Shown: positions 52,628 to 61,789 of the stretch, piece after piece
How the letters are laid out: every line of letters starts with the position of its first letter
Position numbering within the stretch: position 1 is the first letter of the stretch
Notes under the pieces: generated by a model
What the model was told of the DNA's origin: nothing
The model's database searches: none
What the model saw: the letters and a program-made list of their open reading frames with translations, nothing else
From: an uncultured Acidobacteriota bacterium
GTDB lineage: Bacteria > Acidobacteriota > Terriglobia > Bryobacterales > Bryobacteraceae
Assembly: GCA_902825945.1 (NCBI GenBank)
Contig: CADECY010000012.1
Span: 30,709 to 94,708, forward strand
Direction of reading: 5' to 3'
Length of the DNA: 64,000 bases
Program-made: the position numbers and the translations under genes

Positions 52628-53515
52628 TCACTGGCCAAGCGGCGGCAATGGCAGGCCCGCCGGGTAGATGATGAAGTCCGTGCGACGATCGACCCGCGGC
52701 TGGGTGCCGATCGCTTGCAGCGCCGCGTTCCATTCGGTGAGGTGCGCCTGGGTCAACTCCAGCCGATGCTCGCCGGGCTGGAACAGTGTTCCCAGGCCGA
52801 ACCAAAGCCCCGCCCGGGTGGTCATTTCGATGTGGGCGCCCAAGACGTGCGAGATCGGATTTGTCGCGGCGAACGCTGCGAGGCGCGCGGCGGTGCGCCG
52901 GTAGGCGCGCCAGTCATTCACCACGAGCAGTCCCGGGTAGAGTGTGTCGCCGGAGAGCAACAACCGCTCGCGCCGGTCGTAGATCGCGATATGCGATGGT
53001 TCGTGGCCAGGGGCAGGGATCACGTCGAGCATCCGGCCGCCGAGATCGATGGTTCCCGTGCCGTTCGGCCACTGGGGAAGCTGGAAGAACTGCTTCACTC
53101 CGGCGAGACCAAGCGGCACGATCGAGACTCCTGGCTGTCCCTGGAACTGCGCGTCTCCGGCGGCGTGATCGCCATGACTGTGTGAGTGCGCGATCAGTAA
53201 CGGAACCACGGGCCGGCCGAGACGGGCCGCTCGATCGTTCCGGATCTTGTTCACCGCCGCCGCGACGGGAAACCGCGCTGCGGAGGCGGTCGCGCCGGTG
53301 TCGAGCAGCAGCGCTTTCGATATTCCGAACAACAGGTACAGGAACGGCGCCTCGAATGACGAGCCGGGTTGCGCAGCCGTGCCTGGGTCCGAGCATTTGC
53401 TTTGCCGCAGGATGAACGTGTCGGGGTCGAACTGGTGAACCTGAATCGGCGGATCGGCGTTGCCCGCGCAGTTCATCGAGCCGTGGATCCAGGTGACGTT
53501 CAGGTTGCCGGCCAT
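52628..53515 (-). CDS. MBL-fold metallo-hydrolase
   Basis: A 295-residue metallo-beta-lactamase-fold protein. The metal motif HxHxDH is at 112-117 (HSHSHGDHAAGD), with further ligands in PAPGHEPSHIAIYD and LLSGDTLYPG, and HVLGAHIEM late in the protein. No signal peptide, so it is probably cytosolic. The ATG lies one base after the stop of the DyP peroxidase gene (TGAAATG), so it is the last member of a three-gene operon. Substrate unknown; glyoxalase II-like or quorum lactonase-like activity cannot be told apart from sequence alone. Confidence 0.9.
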   Translation of the reverse strand: MAGNLNVTWIHGSMNCAGNADPPIQVHQFDPDTFILRQSKCSDPGTAAQPGSSFEAPFLYLLFGISKALLLDTGATASAARFPVAAAVNKIRNDRAARLGRPVVPLLIAHSHSHGDHAAGDAQFQGQPGVSIVPLGLAGVKQFFQLPQWPNGTGTIDLGGRMLDVIPAPGHEPSHIAIYDRRERLLLSGDTLYPGLLVVNDWRAYRRTAARLAAFAATNPISHVLGAHIEMTTRAGLWFGLGTLFQPGEHRLELTQAHLTEWNAALQAIGTQPRVDRRTDFIIYPAGLPLPPLGQ

Positions 53516-53516
53516 T

Positions 53517-55133
53517 TCACGAGCGCCTCTTCCGTGGTGGAGCCGGTGCGGGTTTCACTCCGGCGAGAACGTGTTTGATGGCACTGATCGATGGCGCGAA
53601 GAAGTAGCCGCCGCCGGTGGGCGTGACCCATTGCGTGGGCGTAGTGATGTTGCCCGGTTGTTGTCCGGCGTGGATCGCGGGGAGTTCCATCGTGCGCTTC
53701 TGGTCCCCGGTTTGTCCGATGATCACGTCGTGTCCCCCGGCGAGCGGACCGCCCTTGGAATTCGCCCAGTTTTGCTGGAGAAACTCGAACTGCTCTTCGA
53801 TCGAGGCCTGATAGCAGAGGAAGTGCAACCCACGTTCTTTGCCGTCGTCTCCGCTCATCGGATTGTCCAACCTCGGGCCGAAGGGCGTGCCTCGCCTGAG
53901 GATGCGGCGCGTCAGCGTGTCGAAATCCGGGCCCACGTTCGAAGCCAACTCGCGTGGATTCACCTTCACGATGTGTGCCGCGCGCGGACAGACCGGACCG
54001 TTGGTTCCTTCGAGCGCGGGCGGGAACGGGCGCCCCTTCACGCCGGCGGCGAAGCTGGGTGGCGGCGTATCTTGTCCCAGCAGGAAATCGTTGTTGGCGA
54101 GATTGTCCGCGGCGAGCGCCGGGTCGTCCCCGCGCGGCGAGCGTGAAACAGGCGCGCCGCTGGGCCAGCGCCCCACCACGAGTGCGCCGAGATGTTCGGG
54201 CGTGATTCCCCGGAAGCTATCGGTCTTGGCGAGATCAGCCGCTTGCGCCGTCAGGAAGGCGGAGAAGCCAGCTACATTCTGATTCAGCCGCCGGAAGACG
54301 AGGAACGACCCGTTGCGGAGCCATGGCTGCGGCAGCGGTGCTGGCGGGACCGGTGTCCCGTCGTTCCGGTTCGTACTCGGATAGCCGAGCACGAAGTTTC
54401 CAGGCCACACCAGCGGCTGGCCCGGTTTGGCGAACTCCACCTCGTCTTGCGGTCCCGGCTTCAGCAACCGGGGCGTCAGAAAGGTTTTCGGACGCTTCGA
54501 CACCAAGCCACGCACACCGGGTTGCGAGATGCCGTCCTTGAAGCCGAAGTGCTCGTGTCCCGGCATGCTCTCGATCGTGTCGCCACGCTCGCTCCAGACC
54601 GGCTCGGGTGCGCGTGGCCCATCTTCGGCGCGGGGGAGAATCGCCTTCGAGAGTTGCTCGAGCTGCGCCGGGTCGTCGCTGGCGAGGATGACGAAAACGT
54701 CCGGCGCGCGGCCGGTTCCGCCCACGACCCAGTTGGATGTCGGGTCCGATCCCGGTGGCGCGGGGTCACCGAGGAACACGGCCCGGTCCTTCTCCAAGCC
54801 AGCCACGAACGAGGGGTCCGGAAATCCGCTGGCCACTTCGTCCGAGATGAGCTTGGCGATTCCGCCGCGCGAGAACGCGATGTTCATCCATGACGCAACG
54901 AGGCCTGTTGGATCGTGTCCGAGCCGCTTTTTTTGCATCCGGAACAGTGCGTTGAACTGCGCCACTTCCGCCATGGTGCTGACATGAGGCGCGATGCGCG
55001 CCAGCCACCGGCGCGCATCTTCGACGTCGCGGATGTTCAGCGCCACCAGGAGCTGATGATCCTTGTTGAATCCCGCCAGGATGTTGCCCTGGATGTCGCC
55101 TGCGTCGAGTAGGGGCTCTTCCGCGGCGGCCAT
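53517..55133 (-). CDS. DyP-type haem peroxidase
   Basis: A 538-residue dye-decolourising peroxidase. It has the family GxxDG motif in HFGFKDGISQP, with the distal Asp at 200, and the proximal haem histidine in AAHIVKVNPRE (H387). A start LLDAGDIQGNILAGFNKDH is typical of the longer class of DyPs (class V/C-like). There is no Sec or Tat signal and no encapsulin gene or targeting tail, so it is presumed cytosolic. ATG 55133 is chosen for GGAGG upstream at good spacing and the family N-terminus; a longer start at 55190 would overlap the preceding gene. It lies one base after the stop of the unknown 373-residue gene. Confidence 0.93.
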   Translation of the reverse strand: MAAAEEPLLDAGDIQGNILAGFNKDHQLLVALNIRDVEDARRWLARIAPHVSTMAEVAQFNALFRMQKKRLGHDPTGLVASWMNIAFSRGGIAKLISDEVASGFPDPSFVAGLEKDRAVFLGDPAPPGSDPTSNWVVGGTGRAPDVFVILASDDPAQLEQLSKAILPRAEDGPRAPEPVWSERGDTIESMPGHEHFGFKDGISQPGVRGLVSKRPKTFLTPRLLKPGPQDEVEFAKPGQPLVWPGNFVLGYPSTNRNDGTPVPPAPLPQPWLRNGSFLVFRRLNQNVAGFSAFLTAQAADLAKTDSFRGITPEHLGALVVGRWPSGAPVSRSPRGDDPALAADNLANNDFLLGQDTPPPSFAAGVKGRPFPPALEGTNGPVCPRAAHIVKVNPRELASNVGPDFDTLTRRILRRGTPFGPRLDNPMSGDDGKERGLHFLCYQASIEEQFEFLQQNWANSKGGPLAGGHDVIIGQTGDQKRTMELPAIHAGQQPGNITTPTQWVTPTGGGYFFAPSISAIKHVLAGVKPAPAPPRKRRS

Positions 55134-55134
55134 C

Positions 55135-56256
55135 TCAGTTGCCTCCACGGCGCGGCGGACGAGCCGGACCAGCCTCAGGCGCCGCGGCAAGTGCCGCCAC
55201 CGGGCTTACACCCGCGCACGGTACTGGCGCGTTCTGCACGGTCTGAGACACGCTGGCCACCCCCACCAGCTTCATCGTAATGTGTTGGGCGATGTGTCCG
55301 CCGAAGGTCACCGGGACTCCGCCGATCTTGACGTCGGAGACTTTGAACGGCGATCCGGGCGGGGGTGCGAAAACCGCGCGCAGGGTGAGTCCGGCCGAGC
55401 CGCGCACAATCTGGAACCAGCCGGTGGTGGGTGAGCCATCGGGGAGGCGGAATGCCGAGTCATCCAGGCTGTCGATGTACAGCCCAACCGGATTGGCAAG
55501 TGTGATCATACGGCCTTGGCGAGCCAGCGCGTTGACCGCCACGCCGATCGCGGGGTCGCTGTTGCGAGTGGCATCGCCGAATCCCGCGCAACGGGTCAGC
55601 GGAATCGCCGAGACTACTTCCTGTCCGTTCGGCCGCTTGCGGCGAACCGTTGCCTCGGCACCCAGAATCACCTCGGCGAACAGGTTGTTCGCCGTCTCGG
55701 TCAGGTGCATCGCACCGCTTTTGGTGTTCCACTTGTTGAGCCGGTTGTAGCGCCCGCCCGCACGCTGAAGATCCGTCAGCTTGACCGCCGGACTGATGAA
55801 TTGCTGGTACAGGCCAAGCAGGACGTTGGGGGCGTTGTCATTCAGGAACTCGTAGTAGTCCCAGCCCTCGCACGTGAATTGAATCGATGTGATCTTGCCC
55901 GCGGCCTTCTTGACGAACCACTCGAGGTACTCGTCCTGCGGGCGCGCGCTGCCGGCGGTGGGGGCCGGTTCCGCCCCGGCGAAGTCCGTTGGCACGCCCG
56001 GGCCCGTGCTGAGGAACTTGCGGGGAAATCCGTTCCACGTGATCACGCCCGCGGATCCGGCCACGTCCGGGGCCGCGGAACCGCTCGTTACGGGATTGTA
56101 GAACTGCGGCGTGCCACCGGCCGCGAGCTTCTGGCGAACGCTCTGCACTCCCTGGTCGAAGTAGCCCGACATGTGGCTGCTCCACTTCTTGGCCAGCGCC
56201 GCGGTCCCGGCGAAGTCCGTGTTGTTTCCGGGCGGATCGAATCGCGTAATCTTCAT
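55135..56256 (-). CDS. Unknown 373-residue protein, first gene of the DyP operon
   Basis: I do not recognise a family. AGGAGG eight bases before the ATG gives a strong start, and the stop lies one base before the DyP start, so the products are made together. The protein has no signal peptide or membrane segment. It has aromatic- and Asp-rich pieces (FTCEGWDYYEFLNDNAPN at about 128-145), a central basic stretch RRKRPNGQEV, four cysteines at most, and a beta-rich C-terminal half (WFQIVRGSAGLTLRAVF, GGVPVTFGGHIAQHIT). The tail is Ala/Pro-rich and disordered. Possible roles are an accessory, a substrate-handling enzyme or a structural partner of the peroxidase. Confidence 0.8.
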   Translation of the reverse strand: MKITRFDPPGNNTDFAGTAALAKKWSSHMSGYFDQGVQSVRQKLAAGGTPQFYNPVTSGSAAPDVAGSAGVITWNGFPRKFLSTGPGVPTDFAGAEPAPTAGSARPQDEYLEWFVKKAAGKITSIQFTCEGWDYYEFLNDNAPNVLLGLYQQFISPAVKLTDLQRAGGRYNRLNKWNTKSGAMHLTETANNLFAEVILGAEATVRRKRPNGQEVVSAIPLTRCAGFGDATRNSDPAIGVAVNALARQGRMITLANPVGLYIDSLDDSAFRLPDGSPTTGWFQIVRGSAGLTLRAVFAPPPGSPFKVSDVKIGGVPVTFGGHIAQHITMKLVGVASVSQTVQNAPVPCAGVSPVAALAAAPEAGPARPPRRGGN

Positions 56257-56310
56257 GCAAGTTGCCTCCTGTGAGAATATGCGGAATTCCCGTCCACATA
56301 GTGACAGCAG

Positions 56311-58083
56311 TCAGCGAGAAACTTGCGCTCCAATTTCCGCCAGTGCCTCCCGCGCGGGCGTGAATCCCGGGTTCAGCCGGATCACCTCCTGAAACTGCGT
56401 GCGCGCCATCGCCGTCTGGCCGAGCACCGCCAGCACGATTCCGAGGTTGAAGCGCGCCTCGACATTCGCGGGCTCGAGTTCCACGGTCTTTTCGAACGCT
56501 GAACGTGCATCCACGGGCCGGTTCGACTGGGCCATCGCGACGCCCCTGCCCATGTGCGCGGCCGCGAGCGAAGGCTCGATCTCGATCGCCGCGTCGAACT
56601 CACGTAGCGCCTCGGCGACTTGCTGCTTGGCTGAGAGGATGCGCCCGACGTGTACGCGCGCGAGCGCGTGGCGCGGAAGGTAGCGCAGACCTTCCCTGAT
56701 TACATCCAGAGCCTCTTCCTGTTTCCCGGCGGCGATGAGACGCTCGCCTTTGGCGAAGCTGGCGAGTGCGAAGTTGGACTCGCCGTTCCGATCACCCGGC
56801 TTGATCCGCAGGGTTTCGCGATAGTGATGGAGCGCTTCCTCGAATTGCCCGCGCTGGTCGAGTTCGACGCCGATGTTGTCGTGCGCGACGAAGTTTTCGG
56901 GGTCGGCCCGCAGCGCTTGGGTGAACAGCGCGACGCCGTCTTTCCAGACAGGGATCTGGCGAATCGTGACCACACTCCAGGCGGCCAGGACGAGCACGCC
57001 CGGGACCGCCGCCACGCGCGGCCAGGCGCAAGCCTCCCACCCGCTCGCGATCAGCAATCCGATCATCGGAACGTAGGTGTACCGGTCAGCCATCGACTGC
57101 ATGCCCACTTGCACGATCCCGATCACGGGTAACAGTGTGAGCAGGTACCAGATCCAACCGGCGGCGAGCCACGGACGCTTTTCGCGCTGTTGGAACGCGA
57201 TCGCCGAAATCGCGATGAGCGCGGCCGCCGCGCCCGCCACTTTCCATGCTGGAAGGCCACCGGGCGGGAACGGATAGAACACCGACAAGTCCACTGGCCA
57301 GGCGATCTTCCCGAGGTATCGAACCAAGGAGACCACCGTGTTTTCGAGCCGTGGTCCGAGTGGCAGCCGGTCGAGCGAGGAAGCCGCGCCGGTTGCGCTC
57401 TGAACGGCGATCGCCACCGCGCTGAAGATCGCCGAAAGCGCGAACAGCGGGAGCTTTTCGAGCACGAGCCGCTTCACCGGATCTTCGCGCCGCAAGGGCC
57501 ACCAGTCGAGGATCAACAACACGGCTGGCAAGGTGACGAGCATCTGTTTCGCGAGCAGCCCGGCGGCAAGGCACCCTGCGGTCAATACGTAGAGAGTTGT
57601 TCCGCGTCTCCGCACCCACTGCGTGTGGGCGATCAGCGTGAGCATCCAGAAGAGTGTGCTCAACACGTCTTTCCGCTCGGCGATCCATGCCACCGATTCG
57701 ACGCGCAGCGGATGCAGCCCGAATGCGAGGGCCACGAATGCGCTCACCATCAGCCGGCCCGTGACCGAGTTCAGCCACCAGAAGAGCAGCGCCGCGTTGG
57801 CCGCATGCAACACGACACTCGTCAGGTGATGGCCGCGCGGCTCGAGACCGAAAAGACTCGAGTCGGCCTGATGGGAAATCCAGGTGAGCGGATGCCAATT
57901 GTTCGCATGGCTCGCCGTGAACGCCCAGGCCAGATTTTCGCGCGAGAGTCCGGTCCCCACGTGGGGGTTGCCCGTCACGTAATCGGCGTCGTCATAGCCC
58001 ACGAATCCATTGCCGAGCGCGGGCGCGAACACTCCCAGCACGATCACCGCGATCAGGGCGGACACGAACAGGGTCTTGGCCAA
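56311..58083 (-). CDS. Polytopic membrane protein with C-terminal TPR repeats (TMTC/PMT-like)
   Basis: A 590-residue protein. The first ~390 residues form about 10 membrane segments of the PMT/TMTC type: an early outer loop NGFVGYDDADYVTGNP has the acidic pair expected in a GT-C glycosyltransferase, followed by HPLTWISHQADSSLFG. The C-terminal ~200 residues contain about five TPRs (NIGVELDQRGQFEEALHHYR, GRGVAMAQSNRPVDARSAFE, NLGIVLAVLGQTAMARTQFQ). This architecture is common in Acidobacteria; glycosyl transfer is plausible but unproven. It starts with TTG at 58083 and has no clear Shine-Dalgarno, so the exact start is uncertain. Confidence 0.82.
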   Translation of the reverse strand: MAKTLFVSALIAVIVLGVFAPALGNGFVGYDDADYVTGNPHVGTGLSRENLAWAFTASHANNWHPLTWISHQADSSLFGLEPRGHHLTSVVLHAANAALLFWWLNSVTGRLMVSAFVALAFGLHPLRVESVAWIAERKDVLSTLFWMLTLIAHTQWVRRRGTTLYVLTAGCLAAGLLAKQMLVTLPAVLLILDWWPLRREDPVKRLVLEKLPLFALSAIFSAVAIAVQSATGAASSLDRLPLGPRLENTVVSLVRYLGKIAWPVDLSVFYPFPPGGLPAWKVAGAAAALIAISAIAFQQREKRPWLAAGWIWYLLTLLPVIGIVQVGMQSMADRYTYVPMIGLLIASGWEACAWPRVAAVPGVLVLAAWSVVTIRQIPVWKDGVALFTQALRADPENFVAHDNIGVELDQRGQFEEALHHYRETLRIKPGDRNGESNFALASFAKGERLIAAGKQEEALDVIREGLRYLPRHALARVHVGRILSAKQQVAEALREFDAAIEIEPSLAAAHMGRGVAMAQSNRPVDARSAFEKTVELEPANVEARFNLGIVLAVLGQTAMARTQFQEVIRLNPGFTPAREALAEIGAQVSR

Positions 58084-58116
58084 CGCTCATCGTAACAAGT
58101 CCTCGTGAGACCCGGT

Positions 58117-58125
58117 TGATATAAT
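58117..58125 (+). promoter_or_regulatory. Extended -10 promoter of the second TonB receptor
   Basis: TGATATAAT is an extended -10 with a perfect TATAAT (58120-58125). No good -35 is visible. Transcription would start near 58132, giving a leader of about 46 nt. Confidence 0.6.
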
Positions 58126-58143
58126 TGAGCTATTCATTACGAA

Positions 58144-58161
58144 GGTCCCCCTGGAGGGACC
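58144..58161 (+). promoter_or_regulatory. Hairpin in the 5' leader of the second TonB receptor
   Basis: GGTCCC pairs with GGGACC around CCTGGA, shortly before the ribosome-binding site GAGAGGTGG and the ATG at 58178. It could tune translation or mRNA stability; nothing more specific can be said. Confidence 0.4.
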
Positions 58162-58177
58162 CGAGAGGTGGTCTACC

Positions 58178-61100
58178 ATGTCGAGAATCATCGGGCTGCT
58201 CTTGCTCGCAGCCGCGTCCCCCGTACTTGCCCAGACCGGGCTCGGATCCATCACCGGTGTCGTGACCGATCCCACCGGCAGCATCATCGCGAACGCGAAG
58301 GTGCGGCTCACGCAAAGCAGCACGCAGGTGGCGCGGACGACCGCTGCCAACGAAGCCGGACTCTTCACGTTCCCGGCCGTCGTGCCGGGAGCCTACACGA
58401 TCACGATCACGCAACCCGGATTCAAGGAAAAGAAGATCGAGCGGATCTCGATCAACGGCTTCCAACAGTTGGCGCTCGGCGAGATCAAACTCGACGTCGG
58501 CGGCGCGAGTGAATCGGTCACGGTTACAGCATCAGGCGAAGTCGCGCTGGTGAAGGACTCGGCCGTGCGGTCGGGAATCGTACAAGCCAAGCAAGTGACG
58601 GAGATGCCACTCGCGGGGCGCAACTGGATCAATCTGCTCAAGGTGATTCCGGGCGCGGTGCCCACCAATACGAACGCGCTCAACGGACGCGAATACACCT
58701 CGACCGGTTACTCCGATTTCAAGATCAACGGCAAGTCCGGCAACCAGACGCAAGTGAACCTCGATGGCGGCAGCATTGTCGATCAAGGCAGCGACGCGAA
58801 GACTTCGGTCGCGCCGAGCCTCGAGTCGATCCAGGAGGTAGCGGTACTGACCAACAACTTCCAGGCCGAATATGGGACGCGTGGCGGCACCGTGATCAAC
58901 GTCGTGACCAAGTCCGGCGGCAATCAGTTCCACTCGACCGTCTTCGACTATATGCGCAACGAAGCGCTCAACGCGAACTCGTGGGCCAATAACTATCTCG
59001 GCGTGAAGCGGCCGCGCTACCGCTTCAACTACTTCGGTGCCAACCTCGGTGGACCGATCAAGAAGAACAAGCTCTTCTTCTTTTACAACTACGAGAAGTT
59101 CATGCAAAATATTCCGGCGACGATCGCGCTCAGCCGCACGCCTACCGAACTCGAACGGCGTGGCGATTTCTCGCAGACCGTCATCAACGCGGCCGGCCAG
59201 CGCCCGCTCATCTTCGAGCCGGGCACGAATCTTTCGGGCAATCCGGTTCCGGTTCCGGGCAACGTGATTCCGCAGTCGCGCATCAATCCGCTGGGACGTG
59301 CGATCCTCGCGATGTTCCCCAATCAGAACATCGACAACAATCCACTGCAGAACTACCAGCTTCAGGTGAACAACAAGCAGCCGCGCTCGGCGAACGTCGT
59401 GAAGAGCGACTGGAATGTCAGCGACAACACGCGAGCCTATGTCCGTTACACCTTCGACAACGGCACGCAGGAAGATCGCACGACGGGCGCCAACTGGGGC
59501 AACCTCGAAGGATTCACCAAACGCCCGCGGCCGGACCGCGCGCTCACGGGTAACATCACTCGCGTCTTTTCGCCCACCACGGTGCTCGAGACCCTCTACA
59601 ACTGGAACTACGACAAGGTGGAGTGGCTGCCTTCCGATCCGACAGGCAATACGAAGACACGCTACGGACTGAGCGCGCTGCCCACCGTGTTCAAGCCCCA
59701 GAACGACATTCTGCCGTCCGTCGCCAACACCGGGTTCGCGGACTTCAACTTCAACCGCATGCCCGCCTACGCGATCAACAACGAGCATCAGATCTCCTCG
59801 AGTCTCACCTGGACGCGCGGGTCGCACATCATGAAGCTCGGCGGACAGCACATCCGCAACTACAAGGACGAGATCGATGCGACGGTTGACGGCGGCGATC
59901 GCGGAACCTACGACTTCGGCATTAGCGCGAGTCAATTCGATACCAACTACGGGCCTTCGAATGTCCTCACCGGCGCGCTGGCGCGATTCCAACAGGTGCA
60001 GAATATCCGCCGTAAGGACGCTGTCTACGTGGACACGCACTTCTTCATTCAGGACACATGGAAGGTCCGGAGCAATTTCACCCTCGACTACGGTGTCCGC
60101 TTCTATCACATTCCAACGCAACACCAGCGCAATCCGGAACAGACGCTCGATGCCGTATTCATCCCGAGCCGCTGGGATCCGGCCAAGGCTCCTCGCTTCT
60201 ACACGTACGATCCCACGGCGCCGAACGCGGTGATCGACCCGGCGAATCCTTCGGTCCGCTACACGGGCCAGGCCGCGACGATTCTGCAGTGGACGATGGT
60301 ACCCGGTTCTGGCGATCCGCTGAACGGAGTGGTGCCGATTCGAAAGGGCGAACCCGGGGTGAACAATCCGAAGTGGCTGCTGTTTGCTCCACGCGGCGGA
60401 TTCGCCTGGTCGCCGAATCAGAAGACCGTGGTGCGCGGCGGCTTCGGCTGGTCCTACAATCGCATCGGCATCACGCCGGCGGTCAATGACTTCGAGAACA
60501 ACCTGACGCCGAGTGTCGACTATCGCCAGACGAGCCTCGCGACGCTCCAGTCTTTCACGGGACTGGCGCCGATCACCGCTCGCAGCTTCGGCGCGCGAGA
60601 CGAATCGAGCCGGCACGTGCCCACTGTCTACGACTACAGCCTTTCGGTGCAGCGCGAAGTTCCATGGGGGATGCTCCTCGACTTGGGCTACGTCGGCAAT
60701 CTGCAACGCCATCAATCGATGTCGTTCAACATCAATGCCATCGCGCCGGGCACCGCGTTCGATTCGAAGTGGATCCGGCCGGGAGTGGCGGGCGCGAATT
60801 TCTTCGGACCGGTGAACGCCGGCAACCCGGGGGCACTGCCGGGCACCAACACGGTCGACAACATCCTGATGCGTCCGTATCGCGGCTTCAATTCGCTCAA
60901 CATGAACGTGAACGCGGGCAACCTCGCCTATCACTCGTTCCAGGCTTCCGTGAACAAGCGGTTCAGCCAGGGACTCATGTTCCAGGCGGCGTACACGCTC
61001 AGCCGGCTCGAGAGCGGAATGGAGAACTACGGACTCTACTCGTACAACTGGAAGAGCTACTCGGGCGGACTCGCGGGCGGCGATGGCGGCGACCGGCGGC

Positions 61101-61789
61101 ACGTTCTCAGCGTGAACTACACCTACGACATTCCTTCCGCCGCGAAGCTGGTTCGCGGCGACAATGCCTTGGGCCGCGCGATTCTCGGCGGCTGGCGCAT
61201 GGGTCACCTGTTCACCTACGTGAGCGGCCAACGCACGTCGATGGGACTCGGCGGAATCCAGCAGGCGAGCACCACCGCGAACGTCGCCGAACTCCAGAAG
61301 ATCTTCCTGGGCACGCCGGATCTCGACGTTCGGCTCCGGCCTCAGGGCAGCATCGCCCCGGCGACGCAAGACATCGCTCACTATTTCGATCCGTCAAAGT
61401 TTTCGATTCCCGGATTCTTCCCGCAGTACGACGGCACGGGTCCGCGGAACTACTTCGTCCGGCCGGGCAACTACGCCAACGACATGACACTCACCAAGGC
61501 GTTCACGATCCGCGAGAACCACGGAATCGAGATCCGCGCGGCCTTCTACAACGCCTTCAATCAGGTCCGGCGGACGACAATCAACACGGGCATTTCCTAC
61601 AAGGCGAATGGCCGGACTTTCAACGACGGATTCACGCTGTTCAACTCGCCGGAGGCGTTGCTCGCGCGTAATGCGAACCTGTCGGGTGTGGCGCTGTACA
61701 ACCAGTACCGCGCAGGCGCGGGGCACGTCAATCTGACGGACGTGAATGTCATGCGGGTGATCGAGATCGGGCTGAAGTACCGGTTCTGA
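58178..61789 (+). CDS. Oar-like TonB-dependent outer-membrane receptor
   Basis: A 1203-residue outer-membrane receptor with the same plan as the one at 48282. Signal peptide 1-18 (MSRIIGLLLLAAASPVLAQ), carboxypeptidase-regulatory-like domain (GSITGVVTDPTGSIIANAKV, about 22-105), plug (MPLAGRNWINLLKVIPGAVP; EYGTRGGTVINVVTKSGGN) and barrel ending in VIEIGLKYRF with the terminal Phe of outer-membrane barrels. AGAGGTGG about eight bases before the ATG is the ribosome-binding site. The ligand is unknown. No partner TPR gene follows; a 562-bp gap with no supported gene lies downstream. Confidence 0.92.
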   Translation: MSRIIGLLLLAAASPVLAQTGLGSITGVVTDPTGSIIANAKVRLTQSSTQVARTTAANEAGLFTFPAVVPGAYTITITQPGFKEKKIERISINGFQQLALGEIKLDVGGASESVTVTASGEVALVKDSAVRSGIVQAKQVTEMPLAGRNWINLLKVIPGAVPTNTNALNGREYTSTGYSDFKINGKSGNQTQVNLDGGSIVDQGSDAKTSVAPSLESIQEVAVLTNNFQAEYGTRGGTVINVVTKSGGNQFHSTVFDYMRNEALNANSWANNYLGVKRPRYRFNYFGANLGGPIKKNKLFFFYNYEKFMQNIPATIALSRTPTELERRGDFSQTVINAAGQRPLIFEPGTNLSGNPVPVPGNVIPQSRINPLGRAILAMFPNQNIDNNPLQNYQLQVNNKQPRSANVVKSDWNVSDNTRAYVRYTFDNGTQEDRTTGANWGNLEGFTKRPRPDRALTGNITRVFSPTTVLETLYNWNYDKVEWLPSDPTGNTKTRYGLSALPTVFKPQNDILPSVANTGFADFNFNRMPAYAINNEHQISSSLTWTRGSHIMKLGGQHIRNYKDEIDATVDGGDRGTYDFGISASQFDTNYGPSNVLTGALARFQQVQNIRRKDAVYVDTHFFIQDTWKVRSNFTLDYGVRFYHIPTQHQRNPEQTLDAVFIPSRWDPAKAPRFYTYDPTAPNAVIDPANPSVRYTGQAATILQWTMVPGSGDPLNGVVPIRKGEPGVNNPKWLLFAPRGGFAWSPNQKTVVRGGFGWSYNRIGITPAVNDFENNLTPSVDYRQTSLATLQSFTGLAPITARSFGARDESSRHVPTVYDYSLSVQREVPWGMLLDLGYVGNLQRHQSMSFNINAIAPGTAFDSKWIRPGVAGANFFGPVNAGNPGALPGTNTVDNILMRPYRGFNSLNMNVNAGNLAYHSFQASVNKRFSQGLMFQAAYTLSRLESGMENYGLYSYNWKSYSGGLAGGDGGDRRHVLSVNYTYDIPSAAKLVRGDNALGRAILGGWRMGHLFTYVSGQRTSMGLGGIQQASTTANVAELQKIFLGTPDLDVRLRPQGSIAPATQDIAHYFDPSKFSIPGFFPQYDGTGPRNYFVRPGNYANDMTLTKAFTIRENHGIEIRAAFYNAFNQVRRTTINTGISYKANGRTFNDGFTLFNSPEALLARNANLSGVALYNQYRAGAGHVNLTDVNVMRVIEIGLKYRF

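Noticed and set aside
53517-55133. DyP peroxidase as encapsulin cargo
   Set aside because: No encapsulin gene in the operon and the C-terminus (PRKRRS) does not look like an encapsulin targeting peptide.
58532-61381. 949-codon open frame antisense to the second TonB receptor
   Set aside because: It is fully opposite a strongly supported receptor. In GC-rich genes with G/C third positions the antisense frame rarely meets stops. Its translation is Arg/Val/Glu-rich without any domain, and it lacks a start signal.
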